A stretch of 64,000 nt of DNA from Ramlibacter sp. (lineage in GTDB: Bacteria; Pseudomonadota; Gammaproteobacteria; Burkholderiales; Burkholderiaceae_C), in contig NZ_JAQGNQ010000056.1 in the NCBI RefSeq assembly GCF_028291745.1, positions 124,001 to 188,000 of the forward strand, written 5' to 3'. This document shows positions 10,336 to 19,870 of the stretch, in pieces. Within the stretch, counting starts at the first letter, position 1; each line of letters starts with the position of its first letter. The notes below the pieces were generated by a model, which had not been told where the DNA came from, ran no database searches, and saw nothing but the letters and a program-made list of their open reading frames with translations. Made by a program: the position numbers and the translations under genes.

Positions 10336-11565
10336 ATGAATCCCGACGCCCACCAAATCTGGACCGCCCCGCGCTGGGCGCTCGCCATGCTGCTGGCGCT
10401 GCTCGGGATGCTCGGTCCGTTCTCGATCGACACCTACATCCCCGCGTTCTCGGGCATCGCGCAGGCGCTGAACGCGACGCCGGTGGAGATGCAGCAGACG
10501 CTGTCGGCGTACCTGTTCGGGTTTGCCTTCATGAACCTGTTCCACGGTGCGCTCGCCGACAGCTTCGGCCGGCGCCCGGTGGTGCTGTGCGGCATCGCGG
10601 TGTTCACGCTGGCCTCGATCGGTTGCGCCCTCTCGCAGCACGTGGGCCAGCTGGTGCTGTTCCGCGCCTTGCAGGGACTGTCGACCGGCGCCGGCTGGGT
10701 CGTGTCGCGCGCGGTGATCCGCGACATGTTCCCCCCGGACCAGGCGCAGAAGGTCATGAGCCAGGTGACGATCTACTTCGGCGTCGCGCCGGCGATCGCG
10801 CCCGTGGTCGGCGGCTGGCTGCTGGTGCACGCGGGCTGGCACAGCATCTTCTGGTTCCTCACGGGCGTGGGCATCGCGCTGTGGATCGCCAACTACCAGT
10901 TGCTGCCGGAGACGCTGCACGCCACCCACAAGCAGTCGTTCAACGTCCGCAACCTGCTGCGCGGCTACTGGCAGCTCGGATCGGATCCGCTGTTCCTGCT
11001 GCTGGCGCTGGCGAGTGGCGTGCCTTTCAACGGCATGTTCCTCTACGTGCTGTCGGCGCCCGCGTTCCTGGGCGAGCACCTGCATCTGGCACCGACGCAG
11101 TTCTTCTGGTTTTTCCTGCTCACCATCGGCGGCATCATGGCCGGCTCCTTCGCCAGCGGGCGGCTGGCCGGACGCATCCAGCCCAAGCACCAGATCCGCT
11201 GGGGCTTCGTGGTGATGTTCACGGTGTCGCTGGTCAACGTGGCGGCGAACTGGCTGTTCACGCCGCGCGTGGAATGGGCGCTGTTTCCGATCGCGCTGTT
11301 CGCCTTCGGCTGGGCGCTGATGGTGCCGGTGGTGACGCTGCTGGTGCTGGACCTCTACCCCGAGCGGCGCGGCATGGCCTCCTCGCTGCAGGCCTTCATC
11401 GGCTCCACGGCCAACGGCATCGTGGCCGGCGTGATCGCGCCCCTGGTGATGGGATCGACGCGCCACCTTGCGCTCGCTTCGCTGCTGATGATGAGCGTGG
11501 GGCTGGTGGCGTGGCTCTGGCTCAGGCGCCAGTGGCCGGAGACGGGGCGCGCGGCGATCGCATAG
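10336..11565 (+). CDS. Bcr/CflA-family MFS multidrug efflux transporter
   Basis: FSIDTYIPAFSGIAQALNATPVEMQQTLSAYLFGFAF...GALADSFGRRPVVL. Confidence 0.9.
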   Translation: MNPDAHQIWTAPRWALAMLLALLGMLGPFSIDTYIPAFSGIAQALNATPVEMQQTLSAYLFGFAFMNLFHGALADSFGRRPVVLCGIAVFTLASIGCALSQHVGQLVLFRALQGLSTGAGWVVSRAVIRDMFPPDQAQKVMSQVTIYFGVAPAIAPVVGGWLLVHAGWHSIFWFLTGVGIALWIANYQLLPETLHATHKQSFNVRNLLRGYWQLGSDPLFLLLALASGVPFNGMFLYVLSAPAFLGEHLHLAPTQFFWFFLLTIGGIMAGSFASGRLAGRIQPKHQIRWGFVVMFTVSLVNVAANWLFTPRVEWALFPIALFAFGWALMVPVVTLLVLDLYPERRGMASSLQAFIGSTANGIVAGVIAPLVMGSTRHLALASLLMMSVGLVAWLWLRRQWPETGRAAIA

Positions 11566-11600
11566 GGGTCTGGCTGGATGGCTCGCGCCTGGATCGGCGA

Positions 11601-11721
11601 ATCTTGAACGCAGAAGTCGCAGAAGGAAAACCAAACACGCAGAAGGATCCGGAAGTTGAAATCCTTCTCGGATATTCTTCTGCGTGTTCTGAATTCGTTC
11701 TGCGACTTCTGCGTTCAAGAT
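11601..11721. repeat. 121-bp inverted repeat of CGCAGAAG family
   Basis: 24-bp perfect arms ATCTTGAACGCAGAAGTCGCAGAA / TTCTGCGACTTCTGCGTTCAAGAT, plus inner AACACGCAGAAGGAT / ATTCTTCTGCGTGTT. Confidence 0.85.
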
Positions 11722-11733
11722 TGCTTGATGCAC

Positions 11734-11762
11734 TAAAGAAAAAGGGCGGCCAACGGCCGCCC
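11734..11762 (-). terminator. Rho-independent terminator of the DEAD-box helicase gene
   Basis: On minus strand GGGCGGCC-GTT-GGCCGCCC followed by TTTTTCTTT. Confidence 0.8.
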
Positions 11763-11785
11763 TGTTCAATCCCCATCACCGCGCG

Positions 11786-13363
11786 TTAGCGCGTCGGACG
11801 CCCACGACCGGCGTCGCGGTCGCGGCCGCCGAAGCCGCCATCGCGGCTGCCCTGGCCGTCACGCGGGCCGAAGCTCTTGGCGCCGGAGCCGGGTGCCTTG
11901 CCGAAACCACCAGCCGGGCGACGATCGCCCGGACGCGCGGGGCGGCTACCGAAGCCGGCGCGGGCCGGCGGCGGCGCGGAGAAGCGCTGCTTCGGCTCCA
12001 AGCCCGGAATCACTTCCGCCTGGATGCGCTGCTTGCTGTAATGCTCGATGTCACCGATCTTGCGACGGTCGCGGAATTCGGCGAACGTGACGGCCAGGCC
12101 GTCGCGTCCGGCACGGCCCGTGCGACCGATGCGGTGGGTGTAGTCCTCGCTCTTCATCGGCAGGCCGAAGTTGAACACGTGCGTGATCGTCGGCACGTCG
12201 ATGCCGCGCGCGGCCACATCGGTCGCCACCAGGATCTGCACCTGGCCACGACGCAGCGCCATCAGGCGGCGGTTGCGCAGGCCCTGCGACAGGGCACCGT
12301 GCAGCGCGACGGCGTCGAAGCCCTCCTGCTGCAGGTCTTCGGCGAGCGCATCGCACTCGATCTGGGTGCTGGCGAAGACGATGGCCTGGTCGATGCTCTT
12401 GTCACGCAGCCAGTGATCCAGCAGCTGGCGCTTGTGCTGGGGGGTATCCGCCCAGAACAGCTTCTGCTGGATGTTGGCGTGGGCCGCCTGGGGCGAGTCC
12501 ACCTGGATGCGCTGCGGCTCGCGCATCACGCGCGTGGCCAGCTGCTGGATGCGCGGCGCGAAGGTGGCGCTGAACATCATCGTCTGGTGACGGTTCGCGG
12601 TCATCTGGTGCACCGCTTCCAGGTCCTCGGCAAAGCCCAGGTCCAGCATGCGGTCGCCTTCATCGACGACCAGGAACTGCACCTTGTCGAGCTTGATCTG
12701 CGAGGAGCGCTGCAGGTCCAGCAGGCGGCCCGGCGTGGCGACCACGAGGTCGGCGTTCTGCAGGCGCGCGATCTGCATCTGGTAAGGCATGCCGCCCACC
12801 ACGCTGGCGATGCGCAGGCCGCGGGCGTGCTTCACCAGGTCGATGGCGTCGTTGGCCACCTGCTGCGCGAGTTCGCGCGTCGGGCACAGGATCAGCGCGC
12901 CGGGCACGGCGGCCTTGAAGGTGCGCGGGTTCAGCGGGTTCTTGCGAGCGCGCTTGGCCCCCGCATCGCCACGGGCGACGGCTTCGTCGTAGGCCTTCTG
13001 TTCGGCCTCCGCTTCGGCCGCCTTCTGGCGGATCAGCGTGTCGAGCACGGGCAGCAGGAAGGCCGCGGTCTTGCCGCTGCCGGTCTGGCTGGAGACCATC
13101 AGGTCGTTCACCGAGCGGCCTTGCGCGTCCTGCGCCAGGGCACGGCCGATCACCTGCTGCTGCACGGAGGTCGGTTGGGTGAAGCCCAGGTCGGCGACGG
13201 CCGCGATCAGTTCGGGCGCCAGGTTCAGCAGCGCGAAGCCATTCGGCGCGGCAGGCGTGTTGTCCACGGCTTGCGCGGCCACCGGCGTGTCGTCGAAGGC
13301 CACGGGCGTGTTGTCGAAGGCGACAGTGTCGCCGGCGACGGAGTTGGATTCGAAATCGGTCAT
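11786..13363 (-). CDS. DEAD/DEAH-box ATP-dependent RNA helicase (RhlE-like)
   Basis: [48 protein letters not shown] motifs; RG-rich tail. Confidence 0.93.
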   Translation of the reverse strand: MTDFESNSVAGDTVAFDNTPVAFDDTPVAAQAVDNTPAAPNGFALLNLAPELIAAVADLGFTQPTSVQQQVIGRALAQDAQGRSVNDLMVSSQTGSGKTAAFLLPVLDTLIRQKAAEAEAEQKAYDEAVARGDAGAKRARKNPLNPRTFKAAVPGALILCPTRELAQQVANDAIDLVKHARGLRIASVVGGMPYQMQIARLQNADLVVATPGRLLDLQRSSQIKLDKVQFLVVDEGDRMLDLGFAEDLEAVHQMTANRHQTMMFSATFAPRIQQLATRVMREPQRIQVDSPQAAHANIQQKLFWADTPQHKRQLLDHWLRDKSIDQAIVFASTQIECDALAEDLQQEGFDAVALHGALSQGLRNRRLMALRRGQVQILVATDVAARGIDVPTITHVFNFGLPMKSEDYTHRIGRTGRAGRDGLAVTFAEFRDRRKIGDIEHYSKQRIQAEVIPGLEPKQRFSAPPPARAGFGSRPARPGDRRPAGGFGKAPGSGAKSFGPRDGQGSRDGGFGGRDRDAGRGRPTR

Positions 13364-13643
13364 GAAGAGTCCCACGCAGCGCTACCCAGGGCGGGTGCGC
13401 CGTCATCAGAATGGTTAGAGAACATCTTCCATTCCAACGACTACGCAGGTTTTGCAACCTGTGTGGCTCTATGCGCCTTGAGTGGCGAGCCGGTGCGAGA
13501 AGGCAGATGCGCGATTGAAGGTTGCGTTGTCTGCAACCAAGTCGTTGATTATAGGACGTTTTCGAAGATGCTGCAGCGCGCCATCCACGGCGTCGCTTGA
13601 GGGCACAGTGGATGGGTTGCGGCAGGCACCCCAGCGTGCCCGT

Positions 13644-14225
13644 TCACCCGAGCTTCAAAAAATGCTCACGGTAATGCGCCAGCTCATCGATCGACTCCTG
13701 CACATCGGCCAGCGCCGTGTGCAGCTGCCGCTTCTTGAACGATGCATAGACCTCGGGCCGCCAGCGCTTGGACAGCTCCTTGAGCGTGCTCACGTCGAGA
13801 TTGCGATAGTGGAACCAGGCTTCCAGCTTCGGCATGTACTTGACCAGGAAGCGGCGGTCCTGGCCGATGCTGTTGCCGCACATCGGGCTGCCCTGGCGCG
13901 GCACGTAGCGGCTGACGAAGTCCAGCACCTGCTGCTCGGCCTGGGCTTCGTCCAGCGTCGAGGCCCGCACCTTGTCGACCAGGCCGCTCTTGCCGTGGGT
14001 GCCCTTGTTCCAGGCGTCCATCAGGTCCAGTTGCTCGTCGCTCTGGTGGATCGCGAGCGCCGGCCCTTCGATGCGCGGCTCGAGCTCGGGGCCGGTGATT
14101 ACCACCGCAATCTCGATCAGGCGATCGCGGTCCGGGTCGAGCCCGGTCATTTCACAGTCGAGCCAGACGAGGTTCTGGTCGCTCTTCGCGAGCGTCTGGG
14201 CGCTTGCTGCCGTCGGGTCTGCCAT
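13644..14225 (-). CDS. orn: oligoribonuclease
   Basis: [31 protein letters not shown] exonuclease, full length. Confidence 0.95.
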   Translation of the reverse strand: MADPTAASAQTLAKSDQNLVWLDCEMTGLDPDRDRLIEIAVVITGPELEPRIEGPALAIHQSDEQLDLMDAWNKGTHGKSGLVDKVRASTLDEAQAEQQVLDFVSRYVPRQGSPMCGNSIGQDRRFLVKYMPKLEAWFHYRNLDVSTLKELSKRWRPEVYASFKKRQLHTALADVQESIDELAHYREHFLKLG

Positions 14226-14354
14226 ATCCGTCAATTGTCGCCGATGGGCGCCACCAGCGGCCCGGCAAAGCCGGTTCCGCAGCGGCACGCGAATGGCCGT
14301 GCAGTTTCCGTGGCTGCGGCGTGGCAGGAGCCTGGGGAACTAAGATGCCTACCT

Positions 14355-15623
14355 ATGCAAGCTTCCGCCCTACTCACCTTTGCCTTTGCCACCTTTCTCG
14401 TGGCGGGCCTGGCGGTGAAGTTCTGGCTGGCGACCCGGCAGGTGCGCCACGTGGTCCGCCACCGCGACGCCGTGCCGCCGCTGTTTGCCGGCACCGTGTC
14501 GCTGGCGGCGCATCGCAAGGCCGCCGACTACACCGTGGCCAAGTCGCGCGTCGGCCTGCTGGAGACGGCGTTCGGCGCGGCGGTGCTGCTGGCCTGGACG
14601 CTGCTGGGCGGCCTCGACGCGCTCAATCGCGCGCTGGTGGACTGGCTGGGTACCGGCATGATCCAGCAGCTGGCACTGCTGGCCGCGTTTGCCGTGATCA
14701 GCGGCCTGGTGGACCTGCCCTTCGGGCTGTACCAGACCTTCGTGGTGGAAGAGCGCTTCGGCTTCAACAAGATCACCTGGAAGCTCTGGCTCGGCGACCT
14801 GGTGAAGTCCACGTTGCTCGGTGCGCTGATCGGCGCGCCCATCGCCGCGCTCATCCTCTGGCTCATGGGGGCGGCGGGCAGCTGGTGGTGGCTGTGGGCC
14901 TGGGGCGTGTGGATCGCTTTCAACCTGCTGCTGCTGGTGGTGTATCCCACCTTCATCGCCCCGCTGTTCAACAAGTTCCAGCCGCTCGAAGACGAGACGC
15001 TGAAGGCGCGCGTCACTGCGCTGATGCAGCGCTGCGGCTTCGCGGCCAAGGGCCTGTTCGTGATGGACGGCAGCCGGCGCAGCGCCCATGCCAATGCGTA
15101 TTTCACCGGCTTCGGCGCGGCCAAGCGCGTGGTCTTCTACGACACGCTGCTGACCAAGCTGTCGCCGGGTGAAGTCGACGCGGTGCTCGCGCACGAGCTC
15201 GGCCACTTCAAGCACCGGCACATCGTCAAGCGCATCGTGGCGCTGTTCGCGATGAGCCTGCTGGGCTTCGCGCTGCTCGGGTGGCTGGCCACCCGCCTGT
15301 GGTTCTACACCGGGCTGGGCGTGCAGCCCAATGTCCAGGGGCCCAACGACGCCCTGGCACTGCTGCTGTTCATGCTGGCCGTGCCGGTGTTCACCTATTT
15401 CATTTCGCCGGTGATGGCGCAGTTCTCGCGCAAGCACGAGTTCGAGGCCGACGCCTTCGCCGTCACGCAGACCAGCGGCAAGGACCTGGGCAGCGCGCTG
15501 CTGAAACTCTACGAGGACAACGCCTCCACCCTCACGCCCGACCCGGTGTTCGTCAAGTTCTACTACTCGCATCCGCCCGCCTCCGAACGCCTGGCGCGGC
15601 TCGGCGCCGGGGCCAGTGCATGA
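14355..15623 (+). CDS. M48-family metallopeptidase (Ste24-like)
   Basis: HELGHFKHRH zinc motif, EFEADAFAV, multiple TMs. Confidence 0.92.
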   Translation: MQASALLTFAFATFLVAGLAVKFWLATRQVRHVVRHRDAVPPLFAGTVSLAAHRKAADYTVAKSRVGLLETAFGAAVLLAWTLLGGLDALNRALVDWLGTGMIQQLALLAAFAVISGLVDLPFGLYQTFVVEERFGFNKITWKLWLGDLVKSTLLGALIGAPIAALILWLMGAAGSWWWLWAWGVWIAFNLLLLVVYPTFIAPLFNKFQPLEDETLKARVTALMQRCGFAAKGLFVMDGSRRSAHANAYFTGFGAAKRVVFYDTLLTKLSPGEVDAVLAHELGHFKHRHIVKRIVALFAMSLLGFALLGWLATRLWFYTGLGVQPNVQGPNDALALLLFMLAVPVFTYFISPVMAQFSRKHEFEADAFAVTQTSGKDLGSALLKLYEDNASTLTPDPVFVKFYYSHPPASERLARLGAGASA

Positions 15624-15958
15624 CGGAATCGGTGCTCAAGGTCCGGGACTGGTCTCGCATACAGCGCCGCGCCCTCACCCCCACGGAGATCGTCAAGCGG
15701 CTGGCGGACCTTCCCGGCTGGAAGCTCAGTGGCAACGGGCCGGAGCTGTCGATCGAGAAGAGCTTCAGTTTCTTCGACTACTACGAGACGATCTCCTTCG
15801 TGAATGCGCTGGCCTTCGTCGCGAACTCGCTGGATCACCACCCCGACCTGACGGTGCAGTACGACCGCTGCATCGTGCGCTTCCGCACGCATTCGCTCGC
15901 CGCCATCTCGGAGGCCGACTTCGAGTGCGCCGCGCGCACCGACGCCCTGCTCGCATGA
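15620..15958 (+). CDS. phhB: 4a-hydroxytetrahydrobiopterin dehydratase
   Basis: SFSFFDYYETISFVNALAFVANSLDHHPDLTVQYDR. Confidence 0.9.
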   Translation: MTESVLKVRDWSRIQRRALTPTEIVKRLADLPGWKLSGNGPELSIEKSFSFFDYYETISFVNALAFVANSLDHHPDLTVQYDRCIVRFRTHSLAAISEADFECAARTDALLA

Positions 15959-16887
15959 CGCCCGATCACGAACCAACGCACCCCGGCCTGGTGGTGGCCA
16001 GTCACGGCCGCCACTGCGTGGTGGAGTCCCCGGACGGCAGCCGCCGGCTGTGCCACGCCAAGGGCAAGAAGAACGAGACGGTGGTGGGCGACCGCGTGCA
16101 GTGGCGCCCCACCGGCGACGAAGGCGTGATCGCCAGGGTGGAGGAGCGCCGCAGCCTGTTCTACCGGCAGGACGAAGTCCGCACCAAGTCGTTTGCCGCC
16201 AACCTCGACCAGGTGCTGGTGCTGATCGCCGCGGAGCCCGAGTTCTCGGAGATGCAACTCGCGCGCGCCCTGATCGCCGCCGAGGCGCAGCGCATCGCCC
16301 CGGTGATCGCGCTGAACAAGTCGGACCTGGTCGAGCCCTTCGAGCGCGCGTGGCGCCGGCTGGTGCCGTATCACCACATGGGCTACGGCGTGCTGCCGCT
16401 GTCGCTGCGGCTGTCGAAGGACACCGACCGCGAGCACCTGCTGCAACACATGCTGGGCAAGACGACGCTGGTGCTCGGCCCCTCGGGCGCCGGCAAGAGC
16501 ACGCTGATCAACCTGCTGGTGCCGCAGGCGCAGGCCCAGACCGGCGAAATCTCGCAGGCGCTCAATTCCGGCAAGCACACGACGACCGCCACCACCTGGT
16601 ATTGGGTGGACCCGCAGCGCAGCACGGCGATCATCGACTCGCCGGGCTTCCAGGAATTCGGCCTGCACCACATCGCGCCGACGCAACTGGCCGGACTGAT
16701 GCCGGACCTGGCGCCGCACGTGGCGCAATGCAAGTTCTACAACTGCACCCACCTGCACGAACCGGGCTGCGGCGTGATGGCGGCAGTGAGCGACCTGCCC
16801 GATGCGCCGCAAGGCCGCATCGAGCCCAGCCGTTATCGCATCTACCGCCTGCTGTTCGAGGAGCTGTCGCAGCAGCCGAAGTACTAG
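15955..16887 (+). CDS. rsgA: ribosome small subunit-dependent GTPase A
   Basis: Circularly permuted GTPase: LNKSD, GPSGAGKSTLIN, DSPGFQEFG; C-terminal Zn motif C-x4-C-x-H-x5-C (CKFYNCTHLHEPGC). Confidence 0.95.
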   Translation: MTPDHEPTHPGLVVASHGRHCVVESPDGSRRLCHAKGKKNETVVGDRVQWRPTGDEGVIARVEERRSLFYRQDEVRTKSFAANLDQVLVLIAAEPEFSEMQLARALIAAEAQRIAPVIALNKSDLVEPFERAWRRLVPYHHMGYGVLPLSLRLSKDTDREHLLQHMLGKTTLVLGPSGAGKSTLINLLVPQAQAQTGEISQALNSGKHTTTATTWYWVDPQRSTAIIDSPGFQEFGLHHIAPTQLAGLMPDLAPHVAQCKFYNCTHLHEPGCGVMAAVSDLPDAPQGRIEPSRYRIYRLLFEELSQQPKY

Positions 16888-16953
16888 GCATTTCAGGCTC
16901 TTGTGTCCCGGCGGGCCGCCCGCATCTTCCAGCAAGGAGGAGCGCACCCGCCC

Positions 16954-17406
16954 ATGAGCCAGCTGCATGTCGTCTGTCCGCATTGCCACACCACCAACCG
17001 GGTCCAGAGCGCGGATCTGGCCAAGGGACCCGATTGCGGCAACTGTCACCGCGCCCTCTTCACGGGCGAGCCGGTCAACCTCAGTGCCACCGAGTTCGAG
17101 CGTCACATCACGCGCAGCCAGGTGCCGGTGCTGGTGGACTTCTGGGCGCCCTGGTGCGGGCCCTGTCGCATGATGGCCCCCGCTTACGAGCAGGCCGCCG
17201 CGCAGCTCGAACCGCGCGTGCAGCTGGTGAAGGTCAACACCGAGGAAGCGCAGGGCCTGGGCGCGCGGCTGAACATCCGCAGCATTCCGACGCTGGCCCT
17301 GTTCGCGGGCGGCCGCGAGGTGGCGCGCCAGGCCGGCGCGATGGGCACCGCCGACATCGTGCGCTGGACGCAGTCGCAGCTGGCGCGCGTGTTCACGCCG
17401 GCGTGA
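16954..17406 (+). CDS. trxC: thioredoxin TrxC (thioredoxin 2) with N-terminal zinc finger
   Basis: CPHC...CGNC zinc motif and WAPWCGPC active site. Confidence 0.93.
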   Translation: MSQLHVVCPHCHTTNRVQSADLAKGPDCGNCHRALFTGEPVNLSATEFERHITRSQVPVLVDFWAPWCGPCRMMAPAYEQAAAQLEPRVQLVKVNTEEAQGLGARLNIRSIPTLALFAGGREVARQAGAMGTADIVRWTQSQLARVFTPA

Positions 17407-17418
17407 TTCGCATTGGTT

Positions 17419-17446
17419 GGCTGGGCTGCGCGTAGCGCACCCCAGC
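17419..17446. repeat. REP-like palindrome GGCTGGGCTGCGCGTAGCGCACCCCAGC
   Basis: Same family as 10197-10272 and 27036-27108. Confidence 0.7.
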
Positions 17447-17454
17447 GCGCCCGC

Positions 17455-18456
17455 TCACCCCAACAACCGGGCCAGGGTGAGCAAGGCCAGCAACACCATC
17501 CACAACACCACCGAGCGCCACACCAGCCCCACGATGCTGCGCAGGTGCCCCACCTCGGCTTCGCGGCCCGGCGTGCTGGTCGTGTCGGTCGGCGGCTCGG
17601 AGGCGGCGAGGCCCGCGGCCTGGAAGGTCTGCGAGCTGCCTGGCGAGAACACCGGCCGCAGTGCTTCGCCGCCCAGGCGCACGTTCACCGCCCCCGAAGT
17701 CGCCGCCAGGATCACGCCGTCGTTGTCGTTGGGAAAGCGCTGCGCATGGTTGCGCCAGCAATCAATGGCTTCCTCGAAGCTGCCGACCACCGCAAAGGCG
17801 ATCGCCGTGATGCGCGCGGGCAGCCAGTCGACCGCCGTCCATGCGCGTGCCGCCGCGGACTGCAGGGCCTCGCTGGCCGGCTGCAGCTGCATGCGATTGC
17901 GATGGCGCCAGTAGCGCGCGACGAATTCGGCCATGCGATACAGCACGGCCCCCGCGGGACCGAGGCCGAAGGCCGCCAGGATGGAGAACCACGCCAGCAC
18001 ACCGAATACATGGCGATGCGCGGCCAGCACCGAGTATTCGATGACGTGCCGCACGATCTCGCTGCGGGGCAGTTCGCTCGCGTCGCCGCGCTGCCACAGC
18101 GCCAGCAACTGGCGGGCGCGGACCTCGTCGCCGGACTCGAGAGCGTCGCGGATCTGCGTGAAGTGGTGGCTGAATTGCCGAAAGCCCAGCGTGGCGTACA
18201 GCACCAGCACGCTCCACACCATGGCCGCGGGCCAGCCGATGAAGACCAGCAGCAGCCAGTGGATGGCCAGGGCGAGCACGGCCGGGGCCACCACCGCCAG
18301 GACCCATGACACCCAGCCATGCTGCGGCTTGCCGGCGTCGAAATTGCTGCTGACCCAACGCGCCCAGACCCGCAGCCCGGAATGAATCGGGTTGTGCGGC
18401 GCCAGTGGCCGCACCTGCTCGATCAGCAGCGCGAACAGGATCGCGAAGAAGGACAT
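17455..18456 (-). CDS. CobD/CbiB-family membrane protein
   Basis: LLIEQVRPL..., WLPARITAIAFAVVGSFEEAIDCWR; start MSFFAILFALL. Confidence 0.8.
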   Translation of the reverse strand: MSFFAILFALLIEQVRPLAPHNPIHSGLRVWARWVSSNFDAGKPQHGWVSWVLAVVAPAVLALAIHWLLLVFIGWPAAMVWSVLVLYATLGFRQFSHHFTQIRDALESGDEVRARQLLALWQRGDASELPRSEIVRHVIEYSVLAAHRHVFGVLAWFSILAAFGLGPAGAVLYRMAEFVARYWRHRNRMQLQPASEALQSAAARAWTAVDWLPARITAIAFAVVGSFEEAIDCWRNHAQRFPNDNDGVILAATSGAVNVRLGGEALRPVFSPGSSQTFQAAGLAASEPPTDTTSTPGREAEVGHLRSIVGLVWRSVVLWMVLLALLTLARLLG

Positions 18457-18490
18457 GCGGGGATCATAACGAGGGGCCGGAGGATGTCCC

Positions 18491-18578
18491 AGGATGTCAT
18501 TGCGGGCTTGACCCGCAATCCACGACTGCCCTTGCATCGGCGCAGCGTGGATCCCGGGTCAAGCCCGGGACGACATCC
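18491..18578. repeat. dispersed palindromic element, copy 1
   Basis: AGGATGTCATTGCGGGCTTGACCCGCAATCC...GGATCCCGGGTCAAGCCCGGGACGACATCC. Confidence 0.85.
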
Positions 18579-18588
18579 ATGCAAAAAC

Positions 18589-19314
18589 TCAGGCCGCGAG
18601 GAACCGGTACAGGTTGCGCAGCATCGCCGCCGTCGCGCCCCAGATGAACCGGTCCTTGCCGTTGTCGGCATACGGCATCGAGAACCACTGCCGGCGCACG
18701 CCGCTCAACTCGATCGCATGCAGCCGGTGGTTGGCCGGATCCATCAGGAAATCCAGCGGCACCTCGAAGGCATCGTCCACCTCGTACGCGTTCAGCGCCA
18801 GCTGGTAATCCGGCTGCACCAGCGCGATCACCGGCGTGATGATGAACATCGTGCCCGTGGTGTACGTGGGCAGCGTGCCGATCACTTCCGCCAGCGGGCG
18901 CTCGAGACCGATCTCCTCGTGCGCCTCGCGCAGCGCGGTGTCGGCGGCATCGACGTCGGTGTCGTCGCGCTTGCCCCCCGGAAACGCGACCTGGCCCTGG
19001 TGGGTGGTGAGGTGCACGGTGCGCTGCGTGAGCAGCACCGTCGGCCGTTCACGCAGCACGATCGGCACCAGCACCGCGGCTGCCGCGGGCTCGCGCTGGC
19101 TGAAGCGCTTTTCGGAGCGCAGCTCCGGCTCCCACGCGGGCGGTTGCGCGAAGCGGCGGCGCAGTGCGTCGGGCGTGAGGCGGGCCGCAGCCACCGCCGG
19201 CAACTGCGTGTCGACGGCGACGACGGGCGCCTCGCGCGGGTCGAAGTTGGGGATCTTGGACAGCGGCGTGTCGGGCGGGATGGCGGCGGACGGGTCGATC
19301 GGCATGGGGTGCAT
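18589..19314 (-). CDS. NUDIX hydrolase / CoA pyrophosphatase
   Basis: Nudix box GQVAFPGGKRDDTDVDAADTALREAHEEIGL. Confidence 0.9.
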   Translation of the reverse strand: MHPMPIDPSAAIPPDTPLSKIPNFDPREAPVVAVDTQLPAVAAARLTPDALRRRFAQPPAWEPELRSEKRFSQREPAAAAVLVPIVLRERPTVLLTQRTVHLTTHQGQVAFPGGKRDDTDVDAADTALREAHEEIGLERPLAEVIGTLPTYTTGTMFIITPVIALVQPDYQLALNAYEVDDAFEVPLDFLMDPANHRLHAIELSGVRRQWFSMPYADNGKDRFIWGATAAMLRNLYRFLAA

Positions 19315-19352
19315 CAAAGAAAAACCGCCGCGAGCACTGGGCAGGCGGCGGC
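19315..19352 (-). terminator. Rho-independent terminator after rplS
   Basis: On minus strand CCGCCGC...GCGGCGG followed by TTTTTCTTT, just downstream of rplS. Confidence 0.75.
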
Positions 19353-19378
19353 TGTTTCGGGAGGCTGGCTCCGTCCGA

Positions 19379-19759
19379 TTACTCGGCGGCGGGCGCCCGG
19401 TCGCGGTAGGCCAGCTTTTCCTTGATGCGGGCCGACTTGCCGGAACGCTCGCGCAGGTAGTACAGCTTGGCGCGGCGCACATCGCCGCGGCGCTTGACTT
19501 CGATGTTGGCGATCAGCGGGCTGTAGGTCTGGAAAGTCCGCTCGACGCCTTCGCCGCTGGAGATCTTGCGCACCGTGAAGGCGCTGTTCAGGCCGCGGTT
19601 GCGCTTGGCGATCACCACACCTTCATAGGCCTGCGCACGCTTGCGGCTGCCTTCGACGACGTTGACGCTGACGATCACCGTGTCGCCGGGGGCGAACTCG
19701 GGGATCTTCTTGCCCAGGCGGGCGATTTCCTCTTGCTCGAGGGTCTGGATCAGGTTCAT
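19379..19759 (-). CDS. rplS: 50S ribosomal protein L19
   Basis: [41 protein letters not shown]... Confidence 0.97.
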   Translation of the reverse strand: MNLIQTLEQEEIARLGKKIPEFAPGDTVIVSVNVVEGSRKRAQAYEGVVIAKRNRGLNSAFTVRKISSGEGVERTFQTYSPLIANIEVKRRGDVRRAKLYYLRERSGKSARIKEKLAYRDRAPAAE

Positions 19760-19870
19760 GGTTTCCTTGGGCGATCGTGTCCGCGCTGCGCTAAGGGTGT
19801 TGCTCGCACCGGGGTCACCCAGGGGGCGACGGCGGCAACACGGCCGAACAGAGGATCGGGAAGCCGGTGA

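Noticed and set aside
9831-11789. 652-aa plus-strand ORF spanning glgC end, REP element and MFS gene
   Set aside because: Overlaps two supported genes in a different frame and reads through repeats
12041-13600. 519-aa plus-strand ORF opposite the DEAD-box helicase
   Set aside because: Antisense to a clearly supported helicase; no domain signature
14370-15572. 400-aa minus-strand ORF opposite the M48 peptidase
   Set aside because: Antisense shadow of the HELGH peptidase gene
15835-17106. 423-aa minus-strand ORF opposite rsgA
   Set aside because: Antisense shadow; rsgA motifs are unambiguous on the plus strand
18423-18671. Small minus-strand ORF (GCRPGLDPGSTLRR...LRVKPAMTSWD) over the dispersed repeat
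   Set aside because: Coding potential comes from the repeat sequence itself (translated palindromic element), a common annotation artefact
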